A DNA stretch of 64,000 nucleotides from Parastagonospora avenae f. sp. tritici 18332-5 (Eukaryota; Ascomycota; Dothideomycetes; Pleosporales; Phaeosphaeriaceae). The stretch lies in assembly GCA_022559985.1 (NCBI GenBank), contig JAFJTR010000014.1, positions 482,082 to 546,081 on the forward strand. The letters run 5' to 3'. The notes beneath the pieces are model-generated. The model was not told where the DNA came from, searched no databases, and saw only the letters and a program-made list of their open reading frames with translations. Every line of letters starts with the position of its first letter. Within the stretch, counting starts at the first letter, position 1. Both the position numbers and the translations under genes were made by a program. Below, piece by piece: positions 42,119 through 53,535 of this stretch.

Positions 42119-43298
42119 CTAATGTCGTTGCTTAGCCAATAACTCCTCTGCAAGCTTCTCCAGAAACGCATCTGCCTTCTCCGCCGCACTCAACCCATCC
42201 TCCTCCCCTACCAACACCTCCCGCCCCCTAAGAAACTCCTCCCTAACCCTCTCCCTCTCCGTTTCTATCTCACCCCCAAACACAGCCTCATACGCCCTAA
42301 CGCTCCTGACCCGCTCTCCAACGTCGTTCTCACGGATAAAACACCTCACTGCCCCTTCCATGCACGCCAACAAACTCGCCGCTGCACTACTCGTCGGCCT
42401 ATCCTCCATCGTGCCCAAAAACTTCAACGGCGTCTTGAACTCCTCCTGCCATTCGCTCACAGACTTGTCCATGTGCGCAACTACCTCGCCCACAAGTCCG
42501 CAGTCCAGCTCGCACACCTGGGCTTGGCGGCGCATGAGCTCTTTGTGCGTGCCGAACGGGTAGATCTTGACGACGCGCGAGATGTGTGCGGATTTGTACG
42601 CGGTCCAGCGCCAGAGGTGTTGATCGATGCCAAATTGGGCGTTGGAGAGGTCGATGGCCCATTGGGTGTTGGTCTTGGTGGATGTTATGCGTAGGAGGGC
42701 GTGGGAGGTGGTGGGGAAGTTACACTGGTGGAGGCCGGTGGGGTTGATGATTGTGGTGTAGCACGGGACGGAGCGGAAGGTGGTTGTGAGTTCTTCGATG
42801 GTGATGTTTAAGCCTACAGTGCTTGTCAGTTATGGTTGGGGATGTTGGGGAAGAGGTGGGTTTACCAGACAAGAGACAGGTGATGGTTTCGTGCATCCAT
42901 GCGATGGACTCTGAGCACATTGACGTGCAGAGGACTTGATTCTTGATCGCGGTGGTATTCATCAAGTGCTCAGGGAGCGGTAGGAAGTAATCCTTGTCGT
43001 TGTCGCTGTCGCGATGGATGATGAGCTCTTGTCCGCCGCCATCCTCGACCTTGGTGATTGGCATGTTCCAAGTGCTCTCGCGGAATTTGAGGTAAGCTGC
43101 CTGCAAGATAGTAGAAGCCCGGATGAGCACCCTCTCCATCTTCAAGTCGCTACAGAGGGTCTTGTGGCTCAGCCAATCTTGTTTCTGACAAGCCTTGCTG
43201 CAGTAGGAGTGTGAGTAGGTGGCGGATTGACAGCCGCCGCACACGCTTGTCGCTGGGTTGTCGCAGACCTGGCATTTGGACACTGTTTCTGGAGCCAT
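42119..43298 (-). CDS. MYND-type zinc-finger protein, 375 aa
   Basis: Exons (minus strand) 43298-42866 and 42813-42119, intron of 52 bp (GTAAAC..TGTAG, branch CTGAC); 376 codons including stop. MYND finger at about 9-49 with all ligands (CQVC, CGGC, YCSKAC, HKTLC) and a short YSHS insertion. The family core follows: LKFRESTWNMPITKVED, VLCTSMCSESIAWM, junction GLNITIEELT, WAIDLSNAQFGID. The C-terminal 130 residues are helical and charged. Tandem with the paralog at 43863-44977 in the same orientation. It has no SET domain, so a protein-interaction role is most likely. Start ATG in GGCTCCA-adjacent context at 43298 is the first after the leader. Confidence 0.82.
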
Positions 43299-43862
43299 GT
43301 TGAGCAATACCGCGAAGTTGCGGCTTTTGTAGTTTTGTAGTGTGGAGGGCGGAGGAGAAGAATCAAATGGTCTGCAAAGTTCTAGTAGCGCAAGTGAAAA
43401 GTTTCCCCGCGAACTAGACGAGGTGAAGGTGCAATTACTGTGCAGCATCGCAGGCAGACCACCAGGTGCTCAGATTTTCTCAATGTGAGCGGCGGCTAGA
43501 TGTAGTGCGCCTCATCAAAAGGCACAAAGCGATATAAGAAACAAGACGAATAAAAAATTAGAGAGGGATATAGTAAATCGATGGATTGATGAAAAGTTGG
43601 AGTGTGTAAAGAGTGGAAAGAAACGCAGGTGCGATTATGCGCAAACTTTTGTCATTGTGCTGTCTTGAACTTTCCTGCTGCACATGTCCTTGCACGAACG
43701 CTTGCGTCTACGATTTGTATCCAATATACCCATTCCGCATGATGGGACTTCAGCTTCCTCTCCAGTCGGCCCTGAAAATATCGGGAAAAGCCGAGGAGTT
43801 GTTGAACTAGATTGTATCTCCATCTATCGACATGCCAACCGTATGTAGTTGCCAAGTTTTTT
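43299..43862. other. Intergenic between two tandem MYND genes
   Basis: Promoter of the 42119-43298 gene and 3' flank of the next one. Purine-rich, A-rich stretch at about 43530-43620. Nothing else seen. Confidence 0.4.
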
Positions 43863-44977
43863 TCAAATGGATGGAAGCTGCAAGGTAGATCCTCGTACCG
43901 CCGTTCTCATCCAGGCGAGGTACATCTCCTTCTGCTCATCAGTCATAGATTTACCAATTCTTTGCTCATACCTCGCTATTACAGCAGCGTCCTTTTCTTT
44001 GGCGAAATCTGAGTCGCGCACATAGGCTCGCACTGGACGATCTAACGCTGCCAGGAGATTTTGCTTTAGACTTTCGAAATCGTCCGGAAGTAGCCGCACA
44101 AGGACTGCCAGACTCATTCCATATGTCTTGACCCAAGCAGCAATGGCCTTGTTGATATGTGTGGAAGCTTCCATAGTCTTTCGCATGATGAGGCCCGGGA
44201 TGCCAGGCCATTGGGCTCCTTTGATGACTCTCTTCCTATTAGAACCGAAAGGACGAACCGATTTGATGGCCTTGACGTATGTGGCGAGATACTCTTCGGC
44301 TGTCCAAAAGTTGCGAGAGATGCCGTACTGTCCGCCGCTGATATCGACGTACCAGGCTTTTCCGCTCTCGGTCGAGGTAACTCGTAGCACCTCATGAATG
44401 CAAGTCGGCCAGTTGCTGCAGGCAGTTCCATTTCGAAAAACAACCGTCGTTCTGCGAGGAGCATGCTTGAGATTGACGCCCACCTCTTGGACCTTGATAG
44501 TACAGTCTAGGTTGTCTCGGTCAGAAGTCAGGCCATACTTCGAAGCTGGAACTTACCGTGAAGCAGCTGCTGAAAGAGCTCTTCCATGTACACAAGAGGC
44601 TCGTTGCATGTGTCAAAAGTAAGCACAGCCTCCTTGACGCCTTCGTTTTTCATCAGATGATTCGGAAATGGTATGAATAGCGGTGAACGATGTGGTATGA
44701 ACTCATCGTACACCATCACCTCATCGCCCCGAATTTCGACTTTGGAGTTGGCCGTGTCCCAAGTGCTTTCGCGAAAGTTGATGTAGGCCTTCTGAACAAT
44801 ATCAGCTGCCCGCTCGAGGATTGTGGCAAGCTCCAAATCGAGGCAAAAAATCTTGCGGGTCTTCTTGTGGGCTGCTTGACACTCTTTGCTGCAGTACGCC
44901 GACGTCCTGCCGTGCGGGCATTCGTGCGAGGCCGGATTGTCGCAGATGGCACAAGTTGAAGGCGCGCTGGTAGCCAT
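43863..44977 (-). CDS. MYND-type protein with degenerate finger, 354 aa
   Basis: Exons (minus strand) 44977-44557 and 44506-43863; the 50-bp intron uses GTAAGT and the acceptor CCTAG ending at 44507, giving the junction DCTIKVQEVGVNL; 355 codons including stop. The finger is altered: the first pair (CAIC) and the third (YCSKEC) are present, but the second reads CPHG, so one zinc-binding Cys is missing, and the usual Trp before the last His is absent. The core follows: INFRESTWDTANSKVE, WYVDISGGQYGIS, and a helical C terminus ending near the CDS end. It is intact but may bind only one zinc or have lost the MYND interaction. Same orientation as its tandem neighbour. Confidence 0.82.
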
Positions 44978-45669
44978 TGAACTGGGTGCGAAAGATGTGT
45001 GCAGTAGGTTCACAAACAACTGAGAGCAGCGTTTACGGGGACAAATCTCATCTCGGCGAACACAAAGCAGAGGTGAAGGTGAGTGTGAGTTGTCATGGGA
45101 ACATAAGAAAACATGCATGGGAAGACGAAGATGCGTATGCAATCATTATAGGATTCAGGACTGACTTCAGAGGGTTCAAGGCCAGGGAAATTCGGCTCAA
45201 AGTGATCTGGATATACCTTTGGCACATCTCGCATTCATAATGCACGCGAGAGGTCTGTCAAATTGAGTGTGCGTGAGGCGCGTCGCGTGCCCGTGGAGTT
45301 TGCAGCGTGCATGTGCCTACAACCCATTGGTCTTGCAGATGATGGCGCATTGAGCTCCACGCACGGCGATGTCTGCTCGGGCTACGTCGTGAAAGTAGAC
45401 AGACAAGCATGGAGTTCGTGATGAAGGACAGACCGGATTGCCATCGAACATGCGAGGAAGGAACATTCCCGAAGTCATTGTCGCGTCACATGTCGACAAG
45501 CCTGACTCGCGCAGGATCCCCTGACGTCGTCAGCTCAGCCACGCGGGTGGCGAATGCCATCCGAACAACTATATCACTCCCTTTCCACACCTCTACATCC
45601 CCTACCACCAACAACTGCAAAGCCACACCTACAAACACTACCAAATTACCGCACCTTTTGTTGCCCACC
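44978..45669. other. Divergent intergenic region
   Basis: Shared promoter region of the MYND gene (minus) and the PPxY membrane protein (plus). A C/A-rich leader-like stretch lies at about 45590-45665 in front of the latter. No gene seen. Confidence 0.4.
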
Positions 45670-46134
45670 ATGGACGAAGACCTCCAAGATCTCCTTGCCC
45701 TGGGCGTCTTCATGGTGGCCCTCCTGTCGATGCCCTTCGTACTCCTCACGTCCATCATGACCTGTGTCGCATACAAGCGCACCAAAGCCTGGGACAAAGC
45801 CCGCAACCAGGGTGCTATCGCACTCGAATCTGAGCGTCTAGTCGACGACGACGAATCGGACTTCCTCGACACCGACGACGAGGACGACCACAAGAAGTGC
45901 AAGGCCGATGAGGAGGCGGACAAGACCCTGACCTTCAAGCAGAAGTTCTGGAAGGAGTTCAAGCACACCTGGACCGGCAAGAGCCGTGAAGATATTGTCA
46001 AGACCAAGGAGCGTGAGGAAAGGAGGAAGCTCGCCAAGGCGGTGGCGAGGGAGATGGACCGCAGGGAGCGAAGGAGGGCACGACGGGCTGCCCAGGATCA
46101 GGCAGAGGATCTGCCACCCTCTTACAAGAACTAG
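45670..46134 (+). CDS. Single-pass membrane protein with C-terminal PPxY motif, 154 aa
   Basis: Single exon. The ATG at 45670 has a near-perfect context (CCCACCATGG). A hydrophobic span at about residues 8-32 (LGVFMVALLSMPFVLLTSIM) is followed by an acidic Asp/Glu/Ser cytosolic stretch, then a strongly basic helix (KEREERRKLAKAVARE and ARRAA). The last residues are LPPSYKN: PPSY fits the PPxY ligand of WW domains, as used by Rsp5/Nedd4 ubiquitin ligases or their adaptors. A short membrane anchor plus PPxY tail suggests an adaptor or substrate in membrane-protein ubiquitination; this is inferred from the motif. No named family is recognised. Upstream in-frame ATGs (for example 45409) exist, but the Kozak context favours 45670. 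Confidence 0.7.
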   Translation: MDEDLQDLLALGVFMVALLSMPFVLLTSIMTCVAYKRTKAWDKARNQGAIALESERLVDDDESDFLDTDDEDDHKKCKADEEADKTLTFKQKFWKEFKHTWTGKSREDIVKTKEREERRKLAKAVAREMDRRERRRARRAAQDQAEDLPPSYKN

Positions 46135-47363
46135 ATTCTGGCTTCGCCTTGCTGAGCCCCAATACGGACATCACTAGGTGTGCGATGGGACTCTGACAAG
46201 GCGAAAGCATTTCTCCATAGGCTCAATTTGATACCCCAATAAGACCAGTTCTTTTTTATTAAATCCAAGCGTTCATGACCCACCCGCACAGCATTTGTAC
46301 CTGCCTTGCCGCATGACGCAGTTTAGTCCTGCAACTAGTTTGCTGACGCTTGGCACAGCTCGCTTCCGCATGTCCAACTCGCTCACTCATGACTTTAATG
46401 CTTCTAAGGCATCGTGGCTATCTGCGTCTTATTGTTGGCTAATATCACCCTGCATTGCATTGCATTCCACCACTGCAGTTCGCACATCGACGATATATGT
46501 TCCAACACAACCGGTCGCGTGCAGACCCGAGCTAGTGAAACAAGTAGATTACCTCACCCAAAGACATCCTTTTGCGCACGAAGTACCATATGCAAAATCA
46601 CATCAAGAACATTCAGACCTCAGTCGTAAACCTCCGTAACCACATCCAGTACCTCCCGAATTCCCATCCATCCCTCGCCCACCACCACCCCCGTAAGGCT
46701 GAGCCCGCCCTTGCCCTTCCTGTACCACCACACCACCCCTTCACCCACCCCACACCACCCCTTTGTCCCCAGCCCACCTTCACTCTAGCCCCCATCCGCA
46801 TCCTTCCCAAAATCGCAACCATCGATCACAGCACTAGCTCTGACTACCCTCCATCCGGCCAGCCTAGACTAGTTTGCCTTAGTACTTGGTGTGTTGAGCA
46901 AGGGGTGTAGAGGCTCGGCGCGCGGGGGGGCAGGCGGAAGGGTAGGGTACCCGCTGCATGACTTTTTTTCGGACCGGACTAAAAAGGGGAAATTTCAAGA
47001 CTTGGTTGCTGTAAATCTGGCCGAGGAATGGGAAGTTTATTTTGAGGAGGGTGATGATTTGTATTTGTTGAAACTGGGTTTGTTTGGTGGGTGTTTTCGG
47101 AACAGTGTTGTTGCGTGTTTCAAACACTGGGATGGAGGTGCAGATGAGACGCCATAGACACGAAATGGTTGTGTAGTTTATACGGGCTATTTACGGGTAT
47201 TGTTGTTGTATTTACAATTGGTCTGGACATTGGGCGCTTGCGCGTTAAGGTACAGATCACGGACTTATTTTATACGTGAGGCGTCGCGATTTCGCGATGA
47301 ATGCTTTAATGTCATCGTTGAAAGTAGAGATGGAGTAATGCGCGCGAAACTATTGCGTTTTCA
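46135..47363. other. Intergenic, no gene seen
   Basis: Contains a C-rich stretch at about 46660-46780 and a poly-T run near 46963. No coding signal is convincing on either strand. Confidence 0.4.
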
Positions 47364-48581
47364 TCAGTGTCTGGTCATGGAGTAGGATGGGTTTGTGAAA
47401 CTCACGTCTCGATCCTCGTCAGGCGTGACCGCTCGCGTCACGATGGCTTTCTCGCTTTCGGTCAAGAATGGATTGTCATGGAAAGAGTTGCGCGTAGTGT
47501 TGCTGGCAGAAAAGTCTGTCGTAAAGCCGGGGTCGATGAAGCTGGAGTTGCCGTCGTTCCTGAAGTAGTCGAAATTTTGCTCGGCGGGACGCTCCTGTGC
47601 TTCACGAGCACGCTTCTTCTTTACTTGCAGAATGACGACGACGCCAAAAGCGATGAGGAGAGCGGCAGCACCTAAAATGATAAGTCCGAGAGCGTATCAT
47701 GAGATGTGGCGAAGCTTACCGAGAGCGCCAAAGACAATGAATAAGGTTCTCGCCAACGGCGTCAATCTGGCCCGTTGCCGCAGCTCAGCATTGGCGGTGG
47801 CATTTAAGATTGGTTGTCCAGTGGGAGCGGCGATGACTGATGTGACCACGAGAATGGATGAAAGCGTTGTGGAAAGAGCACTGGCTACAAGCGTGGCTTT
47901 CGAACTCGATACAAAATCAGACGAGATTGGTTGTGACCTCGTGAGAGTGGCAAAAGACGGGGTTGGTGATGAAGTTGTCAGTGACGATGAAAATGTTGAA
48001 GTAGATGAGCTTGACGATGACCAGCTAACAGTAGACAATGGCTCTGGCTCAACCAGCTGAGTCAAGGATGCTGCAACACCGTCCAGTATTGGTCTTGGCT
48101 GATTCTTGCCAGGCAATGGTCGCGCTATCGCAGCCACGGGTGAGGTTCCAATGGAAGTCATGTTCAGCTTGGGCATGATTTGATTCTTTCCTGGCAGAGG
48201 GATGGTGTCCAATTTCGCCTGCCCACCGACACCAATTGCGGTCGAGTTCTTGGATGGTGTAACCGATATGTAGGTCTGGTTCCACGACACTTGTATGGTA
48301 GCAGCAGGTGCGGCTGGAAGACTTGAAGTTGCCTTCAGCCGTTGCCTAAGCGTTGAAGACGAAGTAGGGCGAATGTTCCCTTGTGCGCGAGAGGGTGTAC
48401 GTAATGAGTCTGTAGCGTTCCAGTTTAAACGTCCACCGCCTTCGTTCCTCGCGTTTTCCTTCTCGCTCTTGCCGCCATTGTCCATTCCGTCTCTTGGATT
48501 AGATATTATAGAATAAGTTCTGGTCTTGTACGATCGATGCAGCACCAGTGCTACATTTTCGGCCGTACCTGGTAAGACCAT
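47364..48581 (-). CDS. Ser/Thr-rich single-pass membrane protein, 389 aa
   Basis: Exons (minus strand) 48581-47720 and 47671-47364; a 48-bp intron (GTAAGC..TTTAG) lies inside the membrane-span codons; 390 codons including stop. Residues about 60-270 are Ser/Thr/Pro-rich with NxS/T sites (WNATDS, NQTYIS) and a run of Ser (SWSSSSSSTSTFSSSL), suited to heavy O-glycosylation. A transmembrane span is formed across the splice (TLFIVFGALGAAALLIAFGV), followed by a KKKR stop-transfer signal and an 85-residue cytosolic tail with acidic/Asn stretches. The layout recalls fungal wall-stress sensors of the Mid2/Wsc type, but there is no WSC domain. No classical signal peptide is visible at the N terminus, so the true start may lie in an upstream exon. 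Confidence 0.65.
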
Positions 48582-49827
48582 GGCGCATTATCTCGGCTTA
48601 GAAGTGGTGAACTCACAAAAGCTCACGACGAGGTACGTAGAGAGAACATGCGAACGTGATGTACTAGTAAGCTCCGACTGGAGCTCGCATCGCCGTGATC
48701 CTAGCTCTCAGAAACAGTTCTGAGTGAGCGCGCGTTTCGGCATGCGATGCCACGGCGCTGCGCGAGTGGACGACCATGTTCAGCAGGGGTGGTTTGGAAT
48801 CGGATTTGCAACACGATGATCTCCAGAACACCAAACGACGCCGGGAAACGGGCTGCCGCACATTGGCGTTCTTCATGTAGCCGCTCTAGGACAAAAGCGT
48901 GCGTGGACGAGGGCAAGCGAAACCTTATGTCAGTTTTTGAAACATGCTCCATATCTTAGCTTCCTCATGGCCACGACTTGCTTATGGACAAGCAGAGGCC
49001 AGCCTACACTTAACGCACATCTAGAACCTGTTATTCCATCCACGTACATTTGTGTTCAACAGGATGGCGGCGAATAGCACACTTGGCTATTGGTGACAGG
49101 TGTCTTGCTGGCGTACATCGTGAATACTGCAAACTCAGTGCAGTATGTCCCGAATCAAAGTTCGCCGTAGCACTCACCCTGCGGATGTCAATCCACTGCT
49201 CTCAAATCTGTACCGTTGCAATCACTGACTGTTTGAGTACCGCACTCACTACTAAAGCGAGTCTGGTAATTGCCTCTCCCACGTCTCCCGGAAGACATGG
49301 CCGGCGATGAGGTGCAGCCTTCGAGCCCTCTCACTGGGGGATTACTTAGCTGTTTGCCGAACAGTAGATCCTGCAGGCTGGGTATAAATTCATCACTTGC
49401 CCCATGAGTAGTTGATCTTCTACAAACCTGCGCTGTCTTTGTGCCGCACTCTTCCTTCTTTTTCTGCTTCTTCACAGGCCGTTGTTGGCGCCAGACTCTT
49501 TCTCAGAAACCACACTCCTTTGTCCAGGGACCTGCGATCTTCAATCTTTTCGTGACTCTTCGGACACTTCCGCTCAGCTGTCACTCCAAGCGTCTCAGCT
49601 AGTACGAGTACTGGTACGACGATACCAATTGACAATTTTGATTTCAAGGCTGACATTGCTACTACAGACACCAGTATGGCCGTTGGCAACAATTGTGAGT
49701 CGCTGGCTGTGATCTTTTTCTTTTTTGTCTTTTTCTCTCAGTTCCTGCATCATGAGACTCACGATTCGGCCGCAAAGCCATAACCCCTGCTCGTGTGCCT
49801 TGTTCGTCGGATGGAACAGCCGCAGAC
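48582..49827. other. Intergenic with probable leader intron (49695-49741)
   Basis: No gene seen in 48582-49690. A strong donor (GTGAGT at 49695), a pyrimidine tract and CTCAG ending at 49741 define a 47-bp intron in the leader of the MYND gene that starts at 49828. An ATG at 49751 lies between them in another frame and would overlap the MYND start, a possible upstream ORF. Confidence 0.45.
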
Positions 49828-50854
49828 ATGAACCCCAACGCGCCAAAGCCCTGTGCGACCTGCGGCAAAGAGGGCAAATTCACCTGCCCCGCATGTTCCA
49901 TGGCCATATACTGTTGCGAGAATTGTCGGACCAGGAATCTCTTCCAACATAAGATCCATTGCGAGAGTCTACTACAACAACTTGTTGAGCGCGTTGGAGA
50001 GATTCTGCAAGAGATATTTTATGTGTTCTCCGAGCGCGCCCACACGCTCAATATCAGCAGTATCGCCAAGGGCAATGATATCGCAATGGTCTCTGAGGGT
50101 TCAAATAACGTGCGACTCTCACGCCAGACGTTGTTCGCATTTCCGGCAGAGATGCTGCCAGATCTCCAAGAGAGACACGCAGTCCTCGGCGTTGGCCGTA
50201 GCGAGCACGCCATGGCCTACCTGCATGATCTTGTGGCTCAAATGCTCAAGGGTGACTTAGTAACCACGCTACTCTCTACGGCGTAAAATCTTACAACCAC
50301 TAGGAATGCCTGTATCAAGAGTCGAGGAAACGGGATTCCACATGCTCCGAGCCCCGAAAGCTGCCGTACTACGCTGCGCAGACGCGAATGGGAATCGCCA
50401 CGTACAAGATCCGCAGCAGCATCGAGTGCTTCAGCTTATGGCCTCTGTACATGGTAAGCGATGGATCCTGGACCCAGCTGGTCGAACATACGGCATTACA
50501 ACCCAGGCGATGGCAGCGGCAAACTACGAGCGGCGCTATACCGACCGATCGCGTAATCAGCCGTATGCGTATGGTTTCGGATATCATAAGAGCAAGTTGC
50601 AAGATCGTGCGCGGATGAAAGGCCTCCGAGGTCTTCCGTACGCCGTTTCTTTCCTCGCCGTGGATCATCTGCAGTTGGGCCTCGACAGATGGATGTTGAG
50701 GTCACATCTGACGCTGTCGGAGATGCTGCGTTTGCCAGACCGAATCTTTGACGCGCAACTGGTATGTCTGCGGACTTGCGTTCATGATGAGATGTCCTCA
50801 ATTAGGACGAGCCCCGAATATCGTCGGTTGGTCCAAGACGCTTTGAACGCTTGA
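49828..50854 (+). CDS. MYND-type zinc-finger protein, 324 aa
   Basis: Exons 49828-50251 and 50304-50854; 52-bp intron with acceptor CACTAG; 325 codons including stop. The finger occupies about residues 9-46 with all ligands (CATC, CPAC, YCCENC, HKIHC). The core has the family layout: VGEILQEIFYVFSERAH, LHDLVAQMLKG, junction GMPVSRVEETGFHM, RWILDPAGRTYGI. The C terminus is shorter than in relatives and ends with a charged helix. An ATG at 49751 in another frame and a probable leader intron precede it, so expression could be limited by an upstream ORF. Intact and alone on the plus strand within the cluster apart from the MYND-less copies. Confidence 0.8.
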
Positions 50855-51401
50855 ACGTGTCCTGCGCCCGACACATGTGAGCGTACGGCGCTTAATAAAG
50901 CTCCAGCTTTTCGAATGTTAGGCTACTTTTCACCTTCAGTTTTGATTATACGCTAATGCAGGAATTAGTATGCACCGACGATGGTACGTCCGTGGATTTG
51001 CGATGATTATCAGCTTTGTACTATAGACGGCATCAGGTAAAAATGTTCTTGGGCCGGAAAGCGACAAGTCCTTTCATTGCGATGTAGCCCTGTGGGCTCG
51101 GAATTTGTTTCCCCGTGTTCGGCTGCATATTGAGTTCTGTCAGGGCAACATGGGTGTATGCTCGTAGACACGCGGGTGAGGGCAGAACAATTCCAAATAG
51201 GTAAACTGAATTTTATGAGGTTGACTTGACAATTTTCAGCGCGATCAGTGCGCATGTGCGAGCAGATTGTGATGGACTCTGATGATTTGCCCGTTGCATG
51301 GGGAAGGAATTGATGTACAGGTTGAGGCGCGCTTCCCACCCACCCCAGTTGCCGAAAGACGCGAACACGCTACTAACTTATTACGTCAATATGAGCCCCC
51401 A

Positions 51402-51503
51402 CTTGCCGAAGCTGTCCCATTATTGTACATTTTATATGCGTTCTACCTTTCCTCAATTGAACTCCGAGAGACCAGATCTGCAATCAAATCGGCTCATACG
51501 ATG
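51402..51503 (+). pseudogene. Possible short relic of a MYND-family gene
   Basis: A roughly 34-codon stretch (LLYILYAFYLSSIELRETRS) resembles the post-finger segment of the family (for example RVFYILWSAFLDFRETTW at about 40800 and AAYLKFRESTW at 43080). Nothing recognisable as a MYND finger precedes it. From 51557 onward the sequence belongs to the antisense DUF4360 gene. Short and weak; it could be chance. Confidence 0.2.
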
Positions 51504-51556
51504 ACCAAGACTGCATCGCACCATGCAGAGATGGTTTGCGTTTCAGCATACTACGT

Positions 51557-52258
51557 TCAGCACTTTCTCCACGATAAATTCAAGATTTGGCTGAAGGCGA
51601 AGTCTTGTGAGCTTCCCTGCACATAACCGTTGGCAGTCGCTGTGTTCGACGTCACAGTTGCAGACAGGCTGATGGCAAGCTTCGCATCCTTCTTTTGGCA
51701 GACTGACGCCTCGTTACCAGAGAGCTCGCCATCCTTATGCAGGAGGAAATCGTCGCTGAATGGGCCGGTGACGATCTTGTGGATGTTTCCCTAAGAAAGT
51801 GATTAGCGAATGATCCTTTCATACGCGTAGACTTCGCTGCTTACCTTGCCCTTCAGATCGACTCCATTAACGTCAACGTATTTCCACCTCGAGACTAGGC
51901 TTGCTTCAGCGCCAGTATCAAGATTGACATAACCACGAAAATCAGCGGAGGTAATATCAAAGGCCCAACCAGGAGAACTGATACCGATGGTCACTCGACA
52001 GAAAGCACGACTCTTGATCTTTCCAGCAGTTGGACCGTCGGCAGCCTGGAAGTTGTCGAGGATAATCGTCATAGCTGAGTTGTCTCGAGCGATTACCACG
52101 TGCGCATCTCCTTGCTTACAACCACTGCCCTCCATATCGACAACAGGGGAAGACAAACTAACCCCGCCGGCTGGCGGAAGGACAGGAGCTGCGGCCGGCA
52201 CAGCCACCGCGCATGCTGGAATAAGAGCGATTGTGCAGGCAAAGATAAATGGATTCAT
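51557..52258 (-). CDS. Secreted DUF4360 protein, 210 aa
   Basis: Exon 1 52258-51845, exon 2 from about 51775 to 51557. Signal peptide at residues 1-19 (MNPFIFACTIALIPACAVA). The DUF4360 signature is clear: GSGCKQGDAHVV, a middle FCRVTIGISSPGW, DFRGYVNLDTG, and the typical end LNLSWRKC with a final Cys before the stop. The donor GTAAGC at 51844 is strong. The nearest acceptor (TTAG ending at 51792) would break the frame, whereas CAACAAG ending at 51776 keeps it, so I place exon 2 there; this junction is the uncertain point. DUF4360 proteins are small, secreted, beta-rich fungal proteins of unknown function. A TATA box lies 53 bases upstream. Confidence 0.8.
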
Positions 52259-52310
52259 GTTTGTGATGTGGAACATTGAGGCAGAACAGATACGACCGCT
52301 TCTCCGCTGT

Positions 52311-52317
52311 ATTTATA
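52311..52317 (-). promoter_or_regulatory. TATA box of the DUF4360 gene
   Basis: On the minus strand TATAAAT (within TATAAATA) lies 53 bases upstream of the ATG at 52258. The spacing allows a leader of about 25 bases. Confidence 0.55.
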
Positions 52318-53491
52318 CTTGCTGACAATATCGAAGCAGTTCAGCAATTTGAATCTTGAATGACATTTTCCTCGTATCATTCCTTTGACAAATGAATTGC
52401 ATGTAAGCCTGCGTGGTTGTTGTATAGCCTCAATCGATCACTCCCCAGCTCACTCGAAATCCAAAATGTCCAGATTGAGGGTGGAGCCGAAAGTGTTATC
52501 CTTGTCAGTATCTGACCGGCGATATTCACTTTTGTTCCTAGCGATGCGGGACCCTGGGTCGTTGGTCGATATTACAGTTCAACGGAGATATTGTGCAACG
52601 TGGTTTCGCAATTAGCCTGTACGAATGGAACTGCCGGAGAGAAGCGCGCATAGAAAAGCACGACCGTAAGGCAAAATCTTGTGCGACAGAATGCTATATC
52701 GAATCCGGTACGATATAGTCACGGAGTTTGCGATCGAACATGAGTACTCTCTTTTGGACGACCAAGCGATCGCTTACATATATCCGAGCTTTAGTGCTTT
52801 GCACTCAAACTTATGGCCAACAAGCCCAGCATGTCATTTGCACGACCTGGTGCTGAGAACAGCGCGATGGCCAGAGAGGAACCTTGGAAGTATGGGAGTC
52901 CAAGAAAACACCACACCGCCACACGGTGACGCATTCACCTCTAAGTTTTTACATATAGGGGCCTCAGGCCACTATGAACTTAGTACTGACTTGACGAAAA
53001 CGCACTCACTATTCGTCTTTTGCATAATGTGATCGAAGCTTTGTTGGACCAATTTGTGCGCTCTCTCTTCAAACTCAGTCTACTATTAGAGAGCAGCTGC
53101 TATGTTATATACGAGCCTAAAGAACTTCAATAGAGTATTAGTACACAACATAGGTCTGAGAAGAATTCAAAGGTAGACAGCTTAATGTTACGCTCAGATG
53201 GTGCTAAGAGCTTTTAAAGCAGCGCCCACGAATTATTACTGTACCTGGTGGCGAAATGCAAGATTGAGAAAATGTCTGGAACATGTGCTCGCTCGCGATA
53301 TCGCTGTTCCTCTATGAAATCATCATGTTCAAGAGTTCTGTTTGCCCCAACTACAGTGAACCTCCACAGTCAAGTCAGATGAGGATGTTTGTTGCCCTGA
53401 CGGCCGCGTGACAAAGTCAGGTAATCATCTGTTTGCGCAATTGACGAAAAGTATGTTTGTCAAACAACAAAACGTATCACAAAGTCCATTT
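52318..53491. other. Intergenic, no gene seen
   Basis: AT-richer than its surroundings. One 117-codon ORF (52679-53032, plus) has no recognisable motif and no supporting splice or promoter signal, so it is not called. Confidence 0.35.
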
Positions 53492-53498
53492 TATATAA
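53492..53498 (+). promoter_or_regulatory. TATA box of the interrupted MYND-less paralog
   Basis: TATATAA lies 44 bases upstream of ATG 53536, leaving room for a leader of about 10-15 bases only. It supports a start at this ATG, without any MYND exon. Confidence 0.45.
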
Positions 53499-53535
53499 CA
53501 GAAGTCAGTCTCTAGGCAACCAGCTCTGCAACATC

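Noticed and set aside
52679..53032. 117-codon plus-strand ORF
   Set aside because: No family resemblance and no splice or promoter support.
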